A stretch of DNA of 64,000 nucleotides, taken from NCBI RefSeq assembly GCF_015711475.1, contig NZ_CP065027.1, positions 1,612,001 through 1,676,000 on the forward strand, written 5' to 3'. The position numbers were made by a program, and so were the translations under genes. This DNA is from Actinomyces trachealis. GTDB taxonomy: Bacteria; Actinomycetota; Actinomycetes; Actinomycetales; Actinomycetaceae. This document shows, piece after piece, positions 46,526 through 56,162 of this stretch. Each line of letters opens with the position of its first letter. The stretch's first letter is position 1. The notes beneath the pieces were generated by a model. That model searched no databases. It saw nothing but the letters and a program-made list of their open reading frames with translations, and was not told where the DNA came from.

Positions 46526-47995
46526 TCAGGAGCGCTTGCCCCAGGCCTCCTCAGACAGGTCGGTAGGCAGGTGCGGGTTGCCCTGTCCCACGAAGCGCGG
46601 GCGGCTACGCTCCCCGGCCCTGATCTCCTCCTGCTGCGTCTCCCAGTCCTGCAGGAGCGCACGCACCCAGCCGGACAGGGCTACCAGGGCGGCCAAGTTG
46701 ATGACGGCACCCAGCCCCAGCAGCACGTCCGCCAGGCTCCACACGGTGGTCAGGGCCGCTCCCCCACCTATGAAGGCGCAGACCACGGCCCCCACCCGCA
46801 GCAGCCAGGTGGCCCAGGGTGCCCGGGTCAGGTAGTCCAGACACACCTCAGCGTAGGAGAAGGCTCCCAGGATGGTGGAGTAGGCCAGCACGAGGATCAG
46901 CAGGGTCATGGGCCCACTGGTCCAGGAGCCGAGCACGTAGGCGATCGCGTCCTGGGTGAGGGTCCCGGCGGCGGCGTCAACGTCCTGGGCGCCGGTCACC
47001 CCGGGAGTGAAGACGGTGGGGTCGGAGCGCCCGGCAATGAGGATGGACAAGGCGGTGGCGGTGCACACCAACATGGTGTCCACCAGGACCCCGAAAGCCT
47101 GGATAAATCCCTGCTGGGCGGGGTGGGCTACGGTGGCTGACCCGGCCGCGCAGGCGGCCCCACCTAGACCGGCCTCGTTGGAAAACAGTCCTCGTCTGAC
47201 CCCGTTGAGGACCGCGGCGGTGATACCACCAGCGGTCCCGGCCAGGCCCGCACGCAGGCTGAAAGCCCCGGCGAGGATGTCCCCCACGGCCTGGACGGCC
47301 TGCAGCGGGTGGGTCAGGATGATGAGCAGCACCAGCAGCAGGTAGCCGAGCGCCATCACAGGGGTGAGCCACTCGGTTACCCGGGTGATGGAACGCAGCC
47401 CACCCAGCAGCACGGGAGCCACCAGCAGGACTACCAGCGCCGCGCCCGCCCAGGCACCCAGGGAGGTGCTCCTGGTGAGGGCAGCCGTCATGGCGTTGGC
47501 CTGGACCATAGGCATCGCCAGGCCGTTGGCCAGCATGAACACCACAGCGAACACGCCGCCTAGCACCGGCAGACGTAGGCCGTGGGCGATGTAGTAGGCG
47601 GGCCCGCCCCGGTAGGTGCCGTCCCCGCGGGGCACCTTGAAGGCCTGGCCGAGGCTGGCCTCGCTGAAGGCGGTGGCCATGCCTACCAGGGCCACCAGCC
47701 ACATCCAGAGCACGGCCCCAGGCCCGCCCAGTATCAGGGCCAGGGCCACCCCCACGATATTGCCGGTGCCTACCCGGCAGGCCAGGCCCACGGCGAAGGC
47801 CTGGAAGGAGGAGATGCCGCCGTCGGCCCCGCCCCGGGAGCCGATCATGGAGCGCAGCACGGTGCCCAGGTGGCGCAGCTGCACGCCCCGGGTGCGGACG
47901 GTCAGCAGGAGCCCCACGGCGATCAGCAGCCAGACCAGCACCGTGCCGAACAGCAGGTTGGAGGTGGCCCCAAGGAGGTTCTTGAACGCTTCCAT
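46526..47995 (-). CDS. AGCS-family sodium:amino-acid (alanine/glycine) symporter, copy 2
   Basis: 489 aa, about 10-11 membrane helices. AGCS signature GGISSFQAFAVGLACRVGTGNIVGVALA, GGPGAVLWMWLVALVGMATAFSEASLGQAFK, RGLFSNEAGLGGAACAAGSATVAHPAQQGFIQAFGVLVDT, ending with the NPHLPTDL box shared by its neighbours. In copies 3 and 4 the FSNEAG loop is followed by TVPNAA or TAPNAA; here it is GAACAAGSA, the most divergent of the three. Three bases after the stop of the upstream copy its ATG begins, so the copies are one transcript. Confidence 0.9.
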   Translation of the reverse strand: MEAFKNLLGATSNLLFGTVLVWLLIAVGLLLTVRTRGVQLRHLGTVLRSMIGSRGGADGGISSFQAFAVGLACRVGTGNIVGVALALILGGPGAVLWMWLVALVGMATAFSEASLGQAFKVPRGDGTYRGGPAYYIAHGLRLPVLGGVFAVVFMLANGLAMPMVQANAMTAALTRSTSLGAWAGAALVVLLVAPVLLGGLRSITRVTEWLTPVMALGYLLLVLLIILTHPLQAVQAVGDILAGAFSLRAGLAGTAGGITAAVLNGVRRGLFSNEAGLGGAACAAGSATVAHPAQQGFIQAFGVLVDTMLVCTATALSILIAGRSDPTVFTPGVTGAQDVDAAAGTLTQDAIAYVLGSWTSGPMTLLILVLAYSTILGAFSYAEVCLDYLTRAPWATWLLRVGAVVCAFIGGGAALTTVWSLADVLLGLGAVINLAALVALSGWVRALLQDWETQQEEIRAGERSRPRFVGQGNPHLPTDLSEEAWGKRS

Positions 47996-47998
47996 CCC

Positions 47999-49474
47999 TC
48001 AGCCCTCCCAGACGCCGTCAGCGGTGCTGCCGGGTAGGTGCGGGTTGCCGTGCCCCTTGAAGACGGGTTCCTTACCGGCCCGCAGCTGCTCGTCGAAGTC
48101 ACGCAGGGCCCCCACTGCCCAGGGCGCGAGCAGGATGATGGCTACCAGGTTGATGAGTCCCAGGAGGCCCAGGGCGATGTCGGTCAGGGCCCACACGATC
48201 GGCAGGCTGAGCACGGTGCCTGCGAAGGCGGCAGCGGACAGCAGCAGCCCGAAGGCCTGCTCAGCCCGCTTCTCCCCGCCCAGGAAGTCCACGTTGACCT
48301 GGCTGTAGGAGAAGCAGCCCAGGAGGGTGGAGAAGACCAGCACAAAGATCAGCACCACCATGGGCCAGGTGGTCCAGGCCCCCATGTGCTCGGCGACGGC
48401 GGCCTGGGTCAGGATGGCACCAGCCACGCCCTCCTGGCCGGGCTGGTATGTGCCCTGGGCAAGCAGGATCAGCATGCCGGTAGCGGTGCACACCAGGATG
48501 GTGTCCACGAACACCCCGAAGGACTGGATCAGTCCCTGACGCACCGGGTGGCTGGTGGTCGCGGTGCCGGCGGCGTTGGGGACGGTACCCAGACCGGCCT
48601 CGTTGGAGAACAGGCCGCGGCGCACACCGTTGAGCACGGCCGCCACTATGCCGCCGCTCAGGCCGAACAGGGCCTCCTCCAGGCCGAAGGCGCCCTTGAC
48701 GACGTCGGCCAGCACGCCGGGGACGGCGTTGATGTTCAGGGCGATCACCACCAGGGTCATGAGGACGTAGAGCAGAGCCATGAGCGGAGCGACCAGCTCG
48801 GTTACCCGCGCCACGGTCTTGAGCCCGCCCAGGACCACCGGCGTGGTGAGCAGCAACAGGGCGACGCCCACCTCCCAGGGGGCCACGGAGGGCACGGTGG
48901 CGTTCACAACCCCGGCCAGGGCGTTGGTCTGCACCATGACTACGGTAACGCCCACGGAGATGATGCACAGGACGGCGAATACCCGGCTCCACAGGAGGGA
49001 ACCCAGCCCGTTCTTGATGTAGTAGGCGGGCCCTCCCCGGTAGGTGAAGGCGCGTCCACGTTCCTTGAAAACCTGGGCCAGGGTGGACTCCACAAAGCTG
49101 GTGGCCATGCCGATCAAGGCCACCAGCCACATCCAGAACAGGGCACCGGGGCCTCCGGCAACGATGGCGAGCGCCACTCCGGCGACGTTGCCGATACCCA
49201 CCCGGGCGGCCAGGCCCACGGCGAAGGCCTGAAAGGAGGAGATCCCGCCGTCGGCGTGGCCCCGCGAGCGCATGATGGTGGACAACATGGTGCCGAAGTG
49301 CCGGACCTGGACGAAGCCAGTGCGGACGGTGAAGTACAGGCCCACCGCCACTAGCAGGAGGGAGAGCAGGTAGGTGTAGAAGGCGTTGTCTACGGTGTTG
49401 AGCAGGTTTTCAATGTCCTTGCTGCTCAGGGCGGGGGCGGCGGCCCCTGTCAGGACCAGGTGGGTGACGCTCAT
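47999..49474 (-). CDS. AGCS-family sodium:amino-acid (alanine/glycine) symporter, copy 3
   Basis: 491 aa. GGISSFQAFAVGLAARVGIGNVAGVALAIVAGGPGALFWMWLVALIGMATSFVESTLAQVFKER, RGLFSNEAGLGTVPNAAGTATTSHPVRQGLIQSFGVFVDT and a C-terminal NPHLPGST are all typical. Its ATG overlaps (ATGA) the stop of a 19-codon leader ORF. Imports Ala, Gly or Ser with sodium by family rule; exact substrate unknown. Confidence 0.92.
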   Translation of the reverse strand: MSVTHLVLTGAAAPALSSKDIENLLNTVDNAFYTYLLSLLLVAVGLYFTVRTGFVQVRHFGTMLSTIMRSRGHADGGISSFQAFAVGLAARVGIGNVAGVALAIVAGGPGALFWMWLVALIGMATSFVESTLAQVFKERGRAFTYRGGPAYYIKNGLGSLLWSRVFAVLCIISVGVTVVMVQTNALAGVVNATVPSVAPWEVGVALLLLTTPVVLGGLKTVARVTELVAPLMALLYVLMTLVVIALNINAVPGVLADVVKGAFGLEEALFGLSGGIVAAVLNGVRRGLFSNEAGLGTVPNAAGTATTSHPVRQGLIQSFGVFVDTILVCTATGMLILLAQGTYQPGQEGVAGAILTQAAVAEHMGAWTTWPMVVLIFVLVFSTLLGCFSYSQVNVDFLGGEKRAEQAFGLLLSAAAFAGTVLSLPIVWALTDIALGLLGLINLVAIILLAPWAVGALRDFDEQLRAGKEPVFKGHGNPHLPGSTADGVWEG

Positions 49475-49530
49475 CGTTCAGCTCCTGTGGCGGCGGCTGG
49501 CTGGGTGGTCTCGGGGGTGGTGGCGCTCAT
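49471..49530 (-). CDS. 19-codon leader ORF coupled to AGCS copy 3
   Basis: Reads MSATTPETTQPAAATGAER, stop. GGAG lies about 9 bp before its ATG, and its TGA overlaps the next gene's ATG (ATGA). Rich in Thr, Ala and Pro. It could tune translation of the symporter. Existence as a translated ORF is inferred from the ribosome site and overlap. Confidence 0.55.
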   Translation of the reverse strand: MSATTPETTQPAAATGAER

Positions 49531-49564
49531 AGGTGGGGCTCCTTGATGGCTGGTGGTGGGGTCT

Positions 49565-51028
49565 TCAGTCCCACACGTCGGTTTGCAGTTCAGCTGGTAG
49601 GTGGGGGTTGCCCTGGGCCCGGAAGACGGGGGACTCGACCCCGGCAGCTCGCTGGGCCTCGTAGTCGCGCAGGGCGCCCACCCCCCACCGGTAAAGCCGG
49701 ACGAGGGCTACCAGGTTGGTCAGGGTCATGATGGCCATGGCGATGTCCACGGCGTTCCACACGACCTCTAGGCTCAGCACGGCCCCGGCGGTGGCGGACA
49801 GGATGGACACGAGTCGCACCAGCCAGCTGCCCCAGGCTTTACCGCCGGTGAGGTAGGACATGTTCACGTCAGAGTAGACGTAGGCGGCGATGATCGAGGA
49901 GTAGGCGAGCACGAAGACCAGCACCGCCATCGGCAGCACGGTCCAGGCACCTAGACCGTGGGCGATGGCCAGGGTGGTGAGGGTGGCGGGGTTGGCGTCG
50001 GGGCTGGTCCAGGTCTCGGGGCCGGAGAGCAGGATTACGAAGGCGGTGGCGGTGCACACCACGATGGTGTCGATGAAGACGCCCAGGGACTGGATCAGGC
50101 CCTGCTGCACGGGGTGGCTGACGGTGGCGGTGGCGGCGGCGTTGGGGGCGGTGCCCTGCCCCGCCTCGTTGGAGAACAGGCCGCGCTTGGTGCCGTTGAC
50201 CACGGCCGCCAGGATGCCTCCGCCCAGGCCGCCCACCAGCGGCTCCAGGGAGAAGGCGGAGCGGACGATCAGTCCTATGACCTGCACGAACTGTTGGATA
50301 TTGGTCAGGCAGATGACGGCCACCAGCACCACGTAGACCAGGGCCATGGCCGGGGCCATGAGTTCGGTCACGCGGGCCACCGCCCGGATGCCCCCGAGGA
50401 CGACGACGGCGGTGAGCACCAGGACCAGGGCGGCCACCACCAGCTGCTGGCTGCTGAGCCCGGCGAAGCCCGGCAGGGCGGAGTCCTCACCGCTGCCGAA
50501 GGCTGCCGCGAGGGTCCCGGCCACCGCGTTGGACTGCACGGAGGTGATGACGAAGCCGCAGGTGACCACGGTGATGGCGGCGAACAGGCCGGCCAGGACA
50601 GGGCTACCCATGCCTGCGCGCATGTAGAAGGCGGGCCCGCCCCGGAAGGAACCGTCTTGCGCCTGAACCTTGAAGACTTGGGCCAGGGTGGCCTCGAAGA
50701 AGGCGGTAGCCATGCCGACCAGCGCCACCACCCACATCCAGAAGATCGCGCCGGGGCCGCCTATCAGCAAGGCAGCGGCCACCCCGAAGACGTTGCCGAT
50801 GCCTACCCGCGCGGCTAGGGAGATGGCGAAGGCCTGGAAGGAGGAGATGCCGCCCTGCGCGCCCGTGCGTGAGCCGCGTACCTGGCGGAGCATGTTGGGC
50901 AGGTGGCGCAGCTGGACTCCACGGCTGACTACCGTGAGGAATAGGCCGGTGACGATCAGCACCCACATGGTGATGTGAGCGGTGATCCAGTCGGCGATGG
51001 TAAGCAGGTTGGCTGCTAGGGTGTCCAT
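49565..51028 (-). CDS. AGCS-family sodium:amino-acid (alanine/glycine) symporter, copy 4
   Basis: 487 aa from the ATG at 51028 (the frame is open 23 codons upstream without family sequence). GGISSFQAFAISLAARVGIGNVFGVAAALLIGGPGAIFWMWVVALVGMATAFFEATLAQVFK, KRGLFSNEAGQGTAPNAAATATVSHPVQQGLIQSLGVFIDT and the ending NPHLPAEL. First gene of the leftward array. All three intact copies share order and length but differ along the sequence, so the duplications are old. Confidence 0.92.
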   Translation of the reverse strand: MDTLAANLLTIADWITAHITMWVLIVTGLFLTVVSRGVQLRHLPNMLRQVRGSRTGAQGGISSFQAFAISLAARVGIGNVFGVAAALLIGGPGAIFWMWVVALVGMATAFFEATLAQVFKVQAQDGSFRGGPAFYMRAGMGSPVLAGLFAAITVVTCGFVITSVQSNAVAGTLAAAFGSGEDSALPGFAGLSSQQLVVAALVLVLTAVVVLGGIRAVARVTELMAPAMALVYVVLVAVICLTNIQQFVQVIGLIVRSAFSLEPLVGGLGGGILAAVVNGTKRGLFSNEAGQGTAPNAAATATVSHPVQQGLIQSLGVFIDTIVVCTATAFVILLSGPETWTSPDANPATLTTLAIAHGLGAWTVLPMAVLVFVLAYSSIIAAYVYSDVNMSYLTGGKAWGSWLVRLVSILSATAGAVLSLEVVWNAVDIAMAIMTLTNLVALVRLYRWGVGALRDYEAQRAAGVESPVFRAQGNPHLPAELQTDVWD

Positions 51029-51221
51029 TGGAAATGGCCTTTGTATGCGAGGCGTTGGGAACGCGACGCATGTTCTCACAGCCTCGCAGTCAGTCACGCA
51101 TCCGTCTCACCCCGGTGACGACTGCGACCCGTCCAGCCATGTTCTGCCCGTCTCTGCTACCCACGACTTCCAAGTTAGCAAGGCAAGCAAGCGCCCAGCA
51201 CCCACGTGAGAGCATGGCCGC

Positions 51222-53936
51222 ATGGTCCCCTCCCCCGCCGCTGGCGCGGTACCAGCGCTGAACGCCCTCCTGGACTCGCTCATTCCTTCCGACGACCCCG
51301 AGCGGGTGCCCGAGCCGGAAGAGGTCTACCTGGCTTTTGCCCAGTGGGCGCAGGACACGGGCCGCCCCCTGTACCCGCACCAGGACGAGGCTCTGAGCCA
51401 GATCCTGGAGGGCCGCCACGTGATCGCCGCGACCCCCACCGGCTCCGGCAAGTCCATGATCGCGCTGGCCGCACACACCGTCTCCCTGGCCCGGGGTGGC
51501 CGCTCGTACTACACCGCCCCGCTCAAGGCCTTGGTGTCGGAGAAGTTTTTTGAGTTGGTGCGGCTGTTCGGGGCCGACAACGTGGGCATGGTCACCGGGG
51601 ACACCGCCATAAACCCCGACGCCCCCGTGATCTGCTGCACCGCCGAGATCCTGGCCAACCAGGCCTTGCGGGAGGGTGAGGCCCTGGACCTGGACTGCGT
51701 GGTGATGGACGAGTTCCACTACTACGCCGACCCGCAGCGCGGATGGGCCTGGCAGGTGCCGTTGCTGGAGCTGCCGCAGGCGCAGATGGTGTTGCTCTCC
51801 GCCACCTTGGGGGATGTCTCCTTCTTCGTGCGGGACATCCAGGAACGCACGGGCCGTGAGGTGGCGGTGGTTGATGACGCCGTGCGCCCGGTGCCCCTGG
51901 AGATGGAGTACTCGGTGGAGCCGATCGTCGAGCTGCTGGAGCGGCTGGTGGGCCAGGATAAGGCCCCCGTGTACGTGGTGCATTTCTCCCAGAAGGAGGC
52001 GGTGGAGCGGGCCACCGCCCTGCTGGGCACCGACCTGGGTGGCAAGTCCCGCAAGGAGCAGGTGGTGGCCGCCCTGGGGGACTTCCGTTTCGGCGGAGGC
52101 TTTGGCCAGACCCTCTCGCGCCTGCTGCGCAGCGGTATCGGCGTGCACCACGCGGGGATGCTGCCCCGCTACCGGCGCCTGGTGGAGCGTCTGGCCCGGG
52201 AGGGGCTGCTGTCGGTGATCTGCGGCACGGACACCCTGGGGGTGGGTATCAACGTGCCGATCCGCTCGGTGGTGCTCACCAGCCTGGTGAAGTTCGACGG
52301 CGCCAAGGAGCGCCACCTCACGGCCCGCGAGTTCCACCAGATCGCGGGGCGGGCGGGGCGGGCGGGTTTCGACACGCGCGGTTTCGTCGTCGTCCAGGCC
52401 CCTGAGCACGTGATTGAGAACGCCAAGGCCCTGGCCAAGGCGGGCGACGACGAGCGCAAGCGGCGCAAGATCGTGCGCAAGAAGGCGCCAGAGGGGCGGG
52501 TGAACTGGACGGACAAGACCTTTGAGCGGCTGCGCGATGCCGCCCCAGAGACCCTCGCCAGCCAGTTCCAGGTGACCACCACCATGGTGCTGAACCTTAT
52601 GGAGCGCCCCGGTGACCCGGTGGCCGCGATGGCTGCGCTGCTGGGGCGGGTGCAGGCCACGGGCGGTGAGCAGCGGGCGCTGCGGCGCCGGGCGGTGGAG
52701 ATCTACCTGTCTCTGCGTACCGCGGGGGTGGTGGAGCACGTCAGCAGTCGGCAGGCGGGGGCGGATGGCCTGCCGCGGGTGCGCTTGGCGGTGGACCTGC
52801 CGGACGACTTCGCCCTGAACCAGCCGCTGGCGCCTTTCGCCCTGGCGGCTATGGACCTGCTGGCGGTGGACTCCCCGGAGCACACCCTGGACGTGGTCTC
52901 GGTGGTGGAGGCGACGCTGGACGACCCGCGCCCGCTCCTCTACGCCCAGCAGCGGGCGGCCCGGGGTGAGGCGGTGGCCGCCATGAAGGCTGAGGGTCTG
53001 GACTATGAGGAGCGGATGGCGGCCCTGGAGGAGATCACCTGGCCCCGGCCACTGGCGGAGCTGCTGGTTCCTGCCCTGGAGATGTACAAGCAGGCGAATC
53101 CGTGGATCGCGCAGTTTGAGCTGTCTCCCAAGTCGGTGGTGCGGGAGATGGTGGAAAACGCCATGACCTTCTCGGATCTGGTCTCTCGCTACGAGCTGGG
53201 CCGCAGTGAGGGCGTGGTGCTGCGCTACTTGACGGACGCCTACCGGGCGCTGCGTCAGGTGGTGCCGGAGGAGCACCGCACCCCGGAGGTCGTGGAGCTG
53301 ACTGACTGGCTGGGGGGCCTGGTGCGGGCGGTGGACTCCTCGCTGCTGGACGAGTGGGAGACCCTGGGGGCGCTGCAGTCGGGACAGGCGGCGGGTACGG
53401 CGGGCAGCGTCGGGCTGCCTGGGGACCGGCCGGGGGCGGACGACTCTGCGGGGCTGGAGCGGGCTTTCGGGGCCGACGCCGATGGCCAGGTCGCTTTTAC
53501 CCGTAACCGGCACGCCTTCCGGGTGGCGGTGCGCAAGGAGCTGTTCCGCCGGGTGGAGCTGATGGCGCGGGACGACGTCGAGGCGCTGGGACGGTTGGAC
53601 GCCTCCTCCGGCTGGGGCGAGCAGCGTTGGGACGAGGCGCTGGGCCGTTACTGGGAGGAGTACGACTGGCTGGGCACGGACCAGGCGGCCCGGGCGGTGG
53701 CGCTGGCGCCGCTGGATGAGGAGCCTGACGAGTCGGCGCTGGCTGCCGCGGGGGTCTCTGCGGCCCTGCGGGAGGCCCTGGAGCGTTCAGGACGCCGGGT
53801 GTGGCTGGCCACGCAGGTGCTGGAGGACCCGGAGGGGGACCATGACTGGCGGCTGATGGCCCTGGTGGACCTGACGGCGTCGGACGAGGCGGGGCGGGCG
53901 GTGCTGCGGCTGCTGTCGGTGGGGCCTCAGGGCTGA
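51222..53936 (+). CDS. DEAD/DEAH-box helicase with C-terminal DUF3516 (Ski2-like)
   Basis: 904 aa. Motif I ATPTGSGKS, Ia APLKALVSEK, II as DEFH (VVMDEFHYYAD), III LLSATLGD, IV-VI with HHAGMLPRYRRLVE, GTDTLGVGINVPIRSVV and QIAGRAGRAGFD. This is the Ski2/Mtr4 class rather than a classical DEAD protein, and the 450-residue C-terminal half is the DUF3516 region restricted to actinobacteria. An RNA-processing role is likely but unproven. Monocistronic; its 3' end overlaps the open frame of the convergent decayed permease gene. Confidence 0.87.
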   Translation: MVPSPAAGAVPALNALLDSLIPSDDPERVPEPEEVYLAFAQWAQDTGRPLYPHQDEALSQILEGRHVIAATPTGSGKSMIALAAHTVSLARGGRSYYTAPLKALVSEKFFELVRLFGADNVGMVTGDTAINPDAPVICCTAEILANQALREGEALDLDCVVMDEFHYYADPQRGWAWQVPLLELPQAQMVLLSATLGDVSFFVRDIQERTGREVAVVDDAVRPVPLEMEYSVEPIVELLERLVGQDKAPVYVVHFSQKEAVERATALLGTDLGGKSRKEQVVAALGDFRFGGGFGQTLSRLLRSGIGVHHAGMLPRYRRLVERLAREGLLSVICGTDTLGVGINVPIRSVVLTSLVKFDGAKERHLTAREFHQIAGRAGRAGFDTRGFVVVQAPEHVIENAKALAKAGDDERKRRKIVRKKAPEGRVNWTDKTFERLRDAAPETLASQFQVTTTMVLNLMERPGDPVAAMAALLGRVQATGGEQRALRRRAVEIYLSLRTAGVVEHVSSRQAGADGLPRVRLAVDLPDDFALNQPLAPFALAAMDLLAVDSPEHTLDVVSVVEATLDDPRPLLYAQQRAARGEAVAAMKAEGLDYEERMAALEEITWPRPLAELLVPALEMYKQANPWIAQFELSPKSVVREMVENAMTFSDLVSRYELGRSEGVVLRYLTDAYRALRQVVPEEHRTPEVVELTDWLGGLVRAVDSSLLDEWETLGALQSGQAAGTAGSVGLPGDRPGADDSAGLERAFGADADGQVAFTRNRHAFRVAVRKELFRRVELMARDDVEALGRLDASSGWGEQRWDEALGRYWEEYDWLGTDQAARAVALAPLDEEPDESALAAAGVSAALREALERSGRRVWLATQVLEDPEGDHDWRLMALVDLTASDEAGRAVLRLLSVGPQG

Positions 53937-56162
53937 CCTACGATGGCTCTTGAACCATCCTGTCTCAGGAGCTTGTGGGTCCTGCTGTCTGTCCGGGCGC
54001 CATGAGGCGACGTCGCGGCGAGCAGCACGCCAGGCGGCTAAGGCAGAGCAGGCGGTGCCGATCACGGTGAGTATGAGTGTCCCGGCGGTCAGGATTGGAT
54101 TGGGTTTCCAGTTGGGCAGGTAGGGGTCGCCGATTACGTGTTCCATCCCCAGCGGCAGGATGTTGTAGACGACGACGCCTAGCACCCCGGCGGTCAGCAG
54201 CGGCACGGACACGCTCCAGGCGGTCGCGCTTGAGGCCATTGCAGGATGACCCGTAATCGATCCCACTGGCGCAACTACCGCGCTCACCTGACGCAGATCC
54301 TTGGTAAGGGCAACGGTCAAGGCCAGTATAAGTACCGCTCCGCCGAGAGCAGAAAGGAACAGCACCCATCCCTCTTCCAGTGCGACGTCGGCACCGGCCA
54401 CGTTCCAGGTGGAGCGCACGGATACGATTGTGCCCGGTAGGTAGCGACTGACCGTAGTCTGCAGAGAGTCAAGGTCAAACCCGGTCTCATCCAAGGAGAC
54501 AAGGACGAGTTCCTCAGCGTCCTGCGGTACCCGCTCAGTCTGGGTGACGAAGAACCGGGGGACCTCGCCCACCACGTAGCGTGCGCGGTCCGAGCTGGCG
54601 ACTGTCGGCGTCTTGTCCACCTGCCCGTCGGGGCATGGCAGGTCCAGGGTCTTCAGCGCTGAGCAGGAACCGCTAAGGTTCACCGAAATAGTGTCGTCGG
54701 GTTCAGGTGCTGCGTCCCTGCGAATCGCCAGGACGCCCGCCTCCGGTGGCAGCTGTTCAATGACTGGAGCAGGGTCGGCGCCTGGTGGGATATTCAGTGC
54801 CAGCACGCTTGTGCCATAACGTGCCAGGTCCCTTTGAGATTGAACAATGAGCCCACTCAAGCTAGAGGTGTGCAGCTGAACCAGTCCAGCCAAAATGATG
54901 ACGGCACACATGCTGAGCGCAACCAGGCTAACGCGCCTAGGCAGGTGTTCGAGGAACCTGCCTGCGATGAGTGTCCCCGGGGAGGAGCGCAATCGGGATA
55001 CACGTACCAGAATGCGACCAGCCCACGAACACACCAAGCTAATGGGAGCCCATGACAGGATGATGGTGGCGAATCCTGCTGCCGTTGCCACGTGACCGAC
55101 ATACGGCCAGGGCGCCAGCAGCACTGGCAGGGAGGCCCCACTAGTGAGCGCCAGCAGGAAGCCTGCACTGTAGATGCCGCGGTCTGCCCGGCTGCCCCGT
55201 TCACGGTGGCGCATACGCTCACGGATGCGGGTGCGGACTAGACCCACTACGACTAGGCAGGCACCGGTTCCCGTCAGTATCGCCACTAGCAGCAGGGGTG
55301 CGACCTGCCGCGTGTCTGTAGCGTTGTAGCGAGCATCCAGGAAGGGCAGGACGACGTCGCAGCACATCGCCCAGATCGTGGCCAAGCAGGCGATGAGGGC
55401 CGCTGTGAGGCAGTAAGGCAAGTGCTCTAGGCCGTCTAACTGGACCAGCTGGCGGCGGCTGAGACCTATGGCGGCGAGCATCTGCCCGGTGGTGCGCAGG
55501 TGCTCAGCCCCTATGGCCGCGCCAATTCCCACCGCTACGAGTCCGGGTAGGAGGAGGCTGCTTAGGACGAGCAGAACTGAACGTTCTAAACTGCTGCGAT
55601 ATTAGGTAGCCCGTGCCGTGAATCGCATCGAACCAATTCCTGTAACCGAAGCCCTGCACCGGAGCCATGACCTGGGTTTGCAGGGTGTCTGCAGCAGGCC
55701 TGAGGTAAACGCGGCGTTCAGTAGGTGTTTCCAGCCCGGCAGGGTCTATGCTACCGGCGACCTCGCCATAGAGCTGTGCCCGGCTGCCCACCAGTTCATT
55801 GGTGAGCTGAGGAGATACGTATGCCTGCCCGGGGGCGGGCCAACGGCTCAGGCCAGGTGGTAGAGGCGCATCGGCGGTCAGTGGTTCCAGGACGACCACG
55901 GTGACGGGGTGATTGTCAATCTCACCGAAGGCGGGCAGGTACAACAGTTTGGGGTCGCCTTCGTGTGCCTCGATTGGAATCGGGGAGGCTGCGGTTGAGC
56001 GTGCTTGGCCTAGTTGCACGTCGTTAACCAGGACGACCAGGGATACCAGCCCCAGACAGGCCAAAAGGTGCCCACCATAACCACTAGGTAGGAAGCGCCG
56101 TAACCAGCACGTCTGCGCTGAGTACGCAGCGCCTTGGCAGCCGCGATCATGGAATGGTTCAT
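53787..56162 (-). pseudogene. FtsX-like ABC transporter permease, frameshifted
   Basis: The start at 56162 overlaps the ATPase stop (ATGA) and reads MNHSMIAAAKALRTQRRRA with a first helix. The frame breaks in a four-T run near 56066 (LVVMVGTF continues as LACLGLVSLVVL one frame over) and again near 55595 (HGTGYLI to SSLERSVLLVLSSLLL). Two indels would restore a protein of about 740 aa with the large extracytoplasmic domain between helix 1 and a block of later helices, as in bacteriocin-associated and MacB/FtsX permeases. The last 150 bp run antisense through the helicase gene, so the natural stop may also be lost. Confidence 0.8.

Noticed and set aside
51090..53513. An 807-codon leftward frame opposite the helicase
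   Set aside because: Its His/Gln/Arg/Val-rich translation is the antisense reflection of the helicase codons and has no family features.
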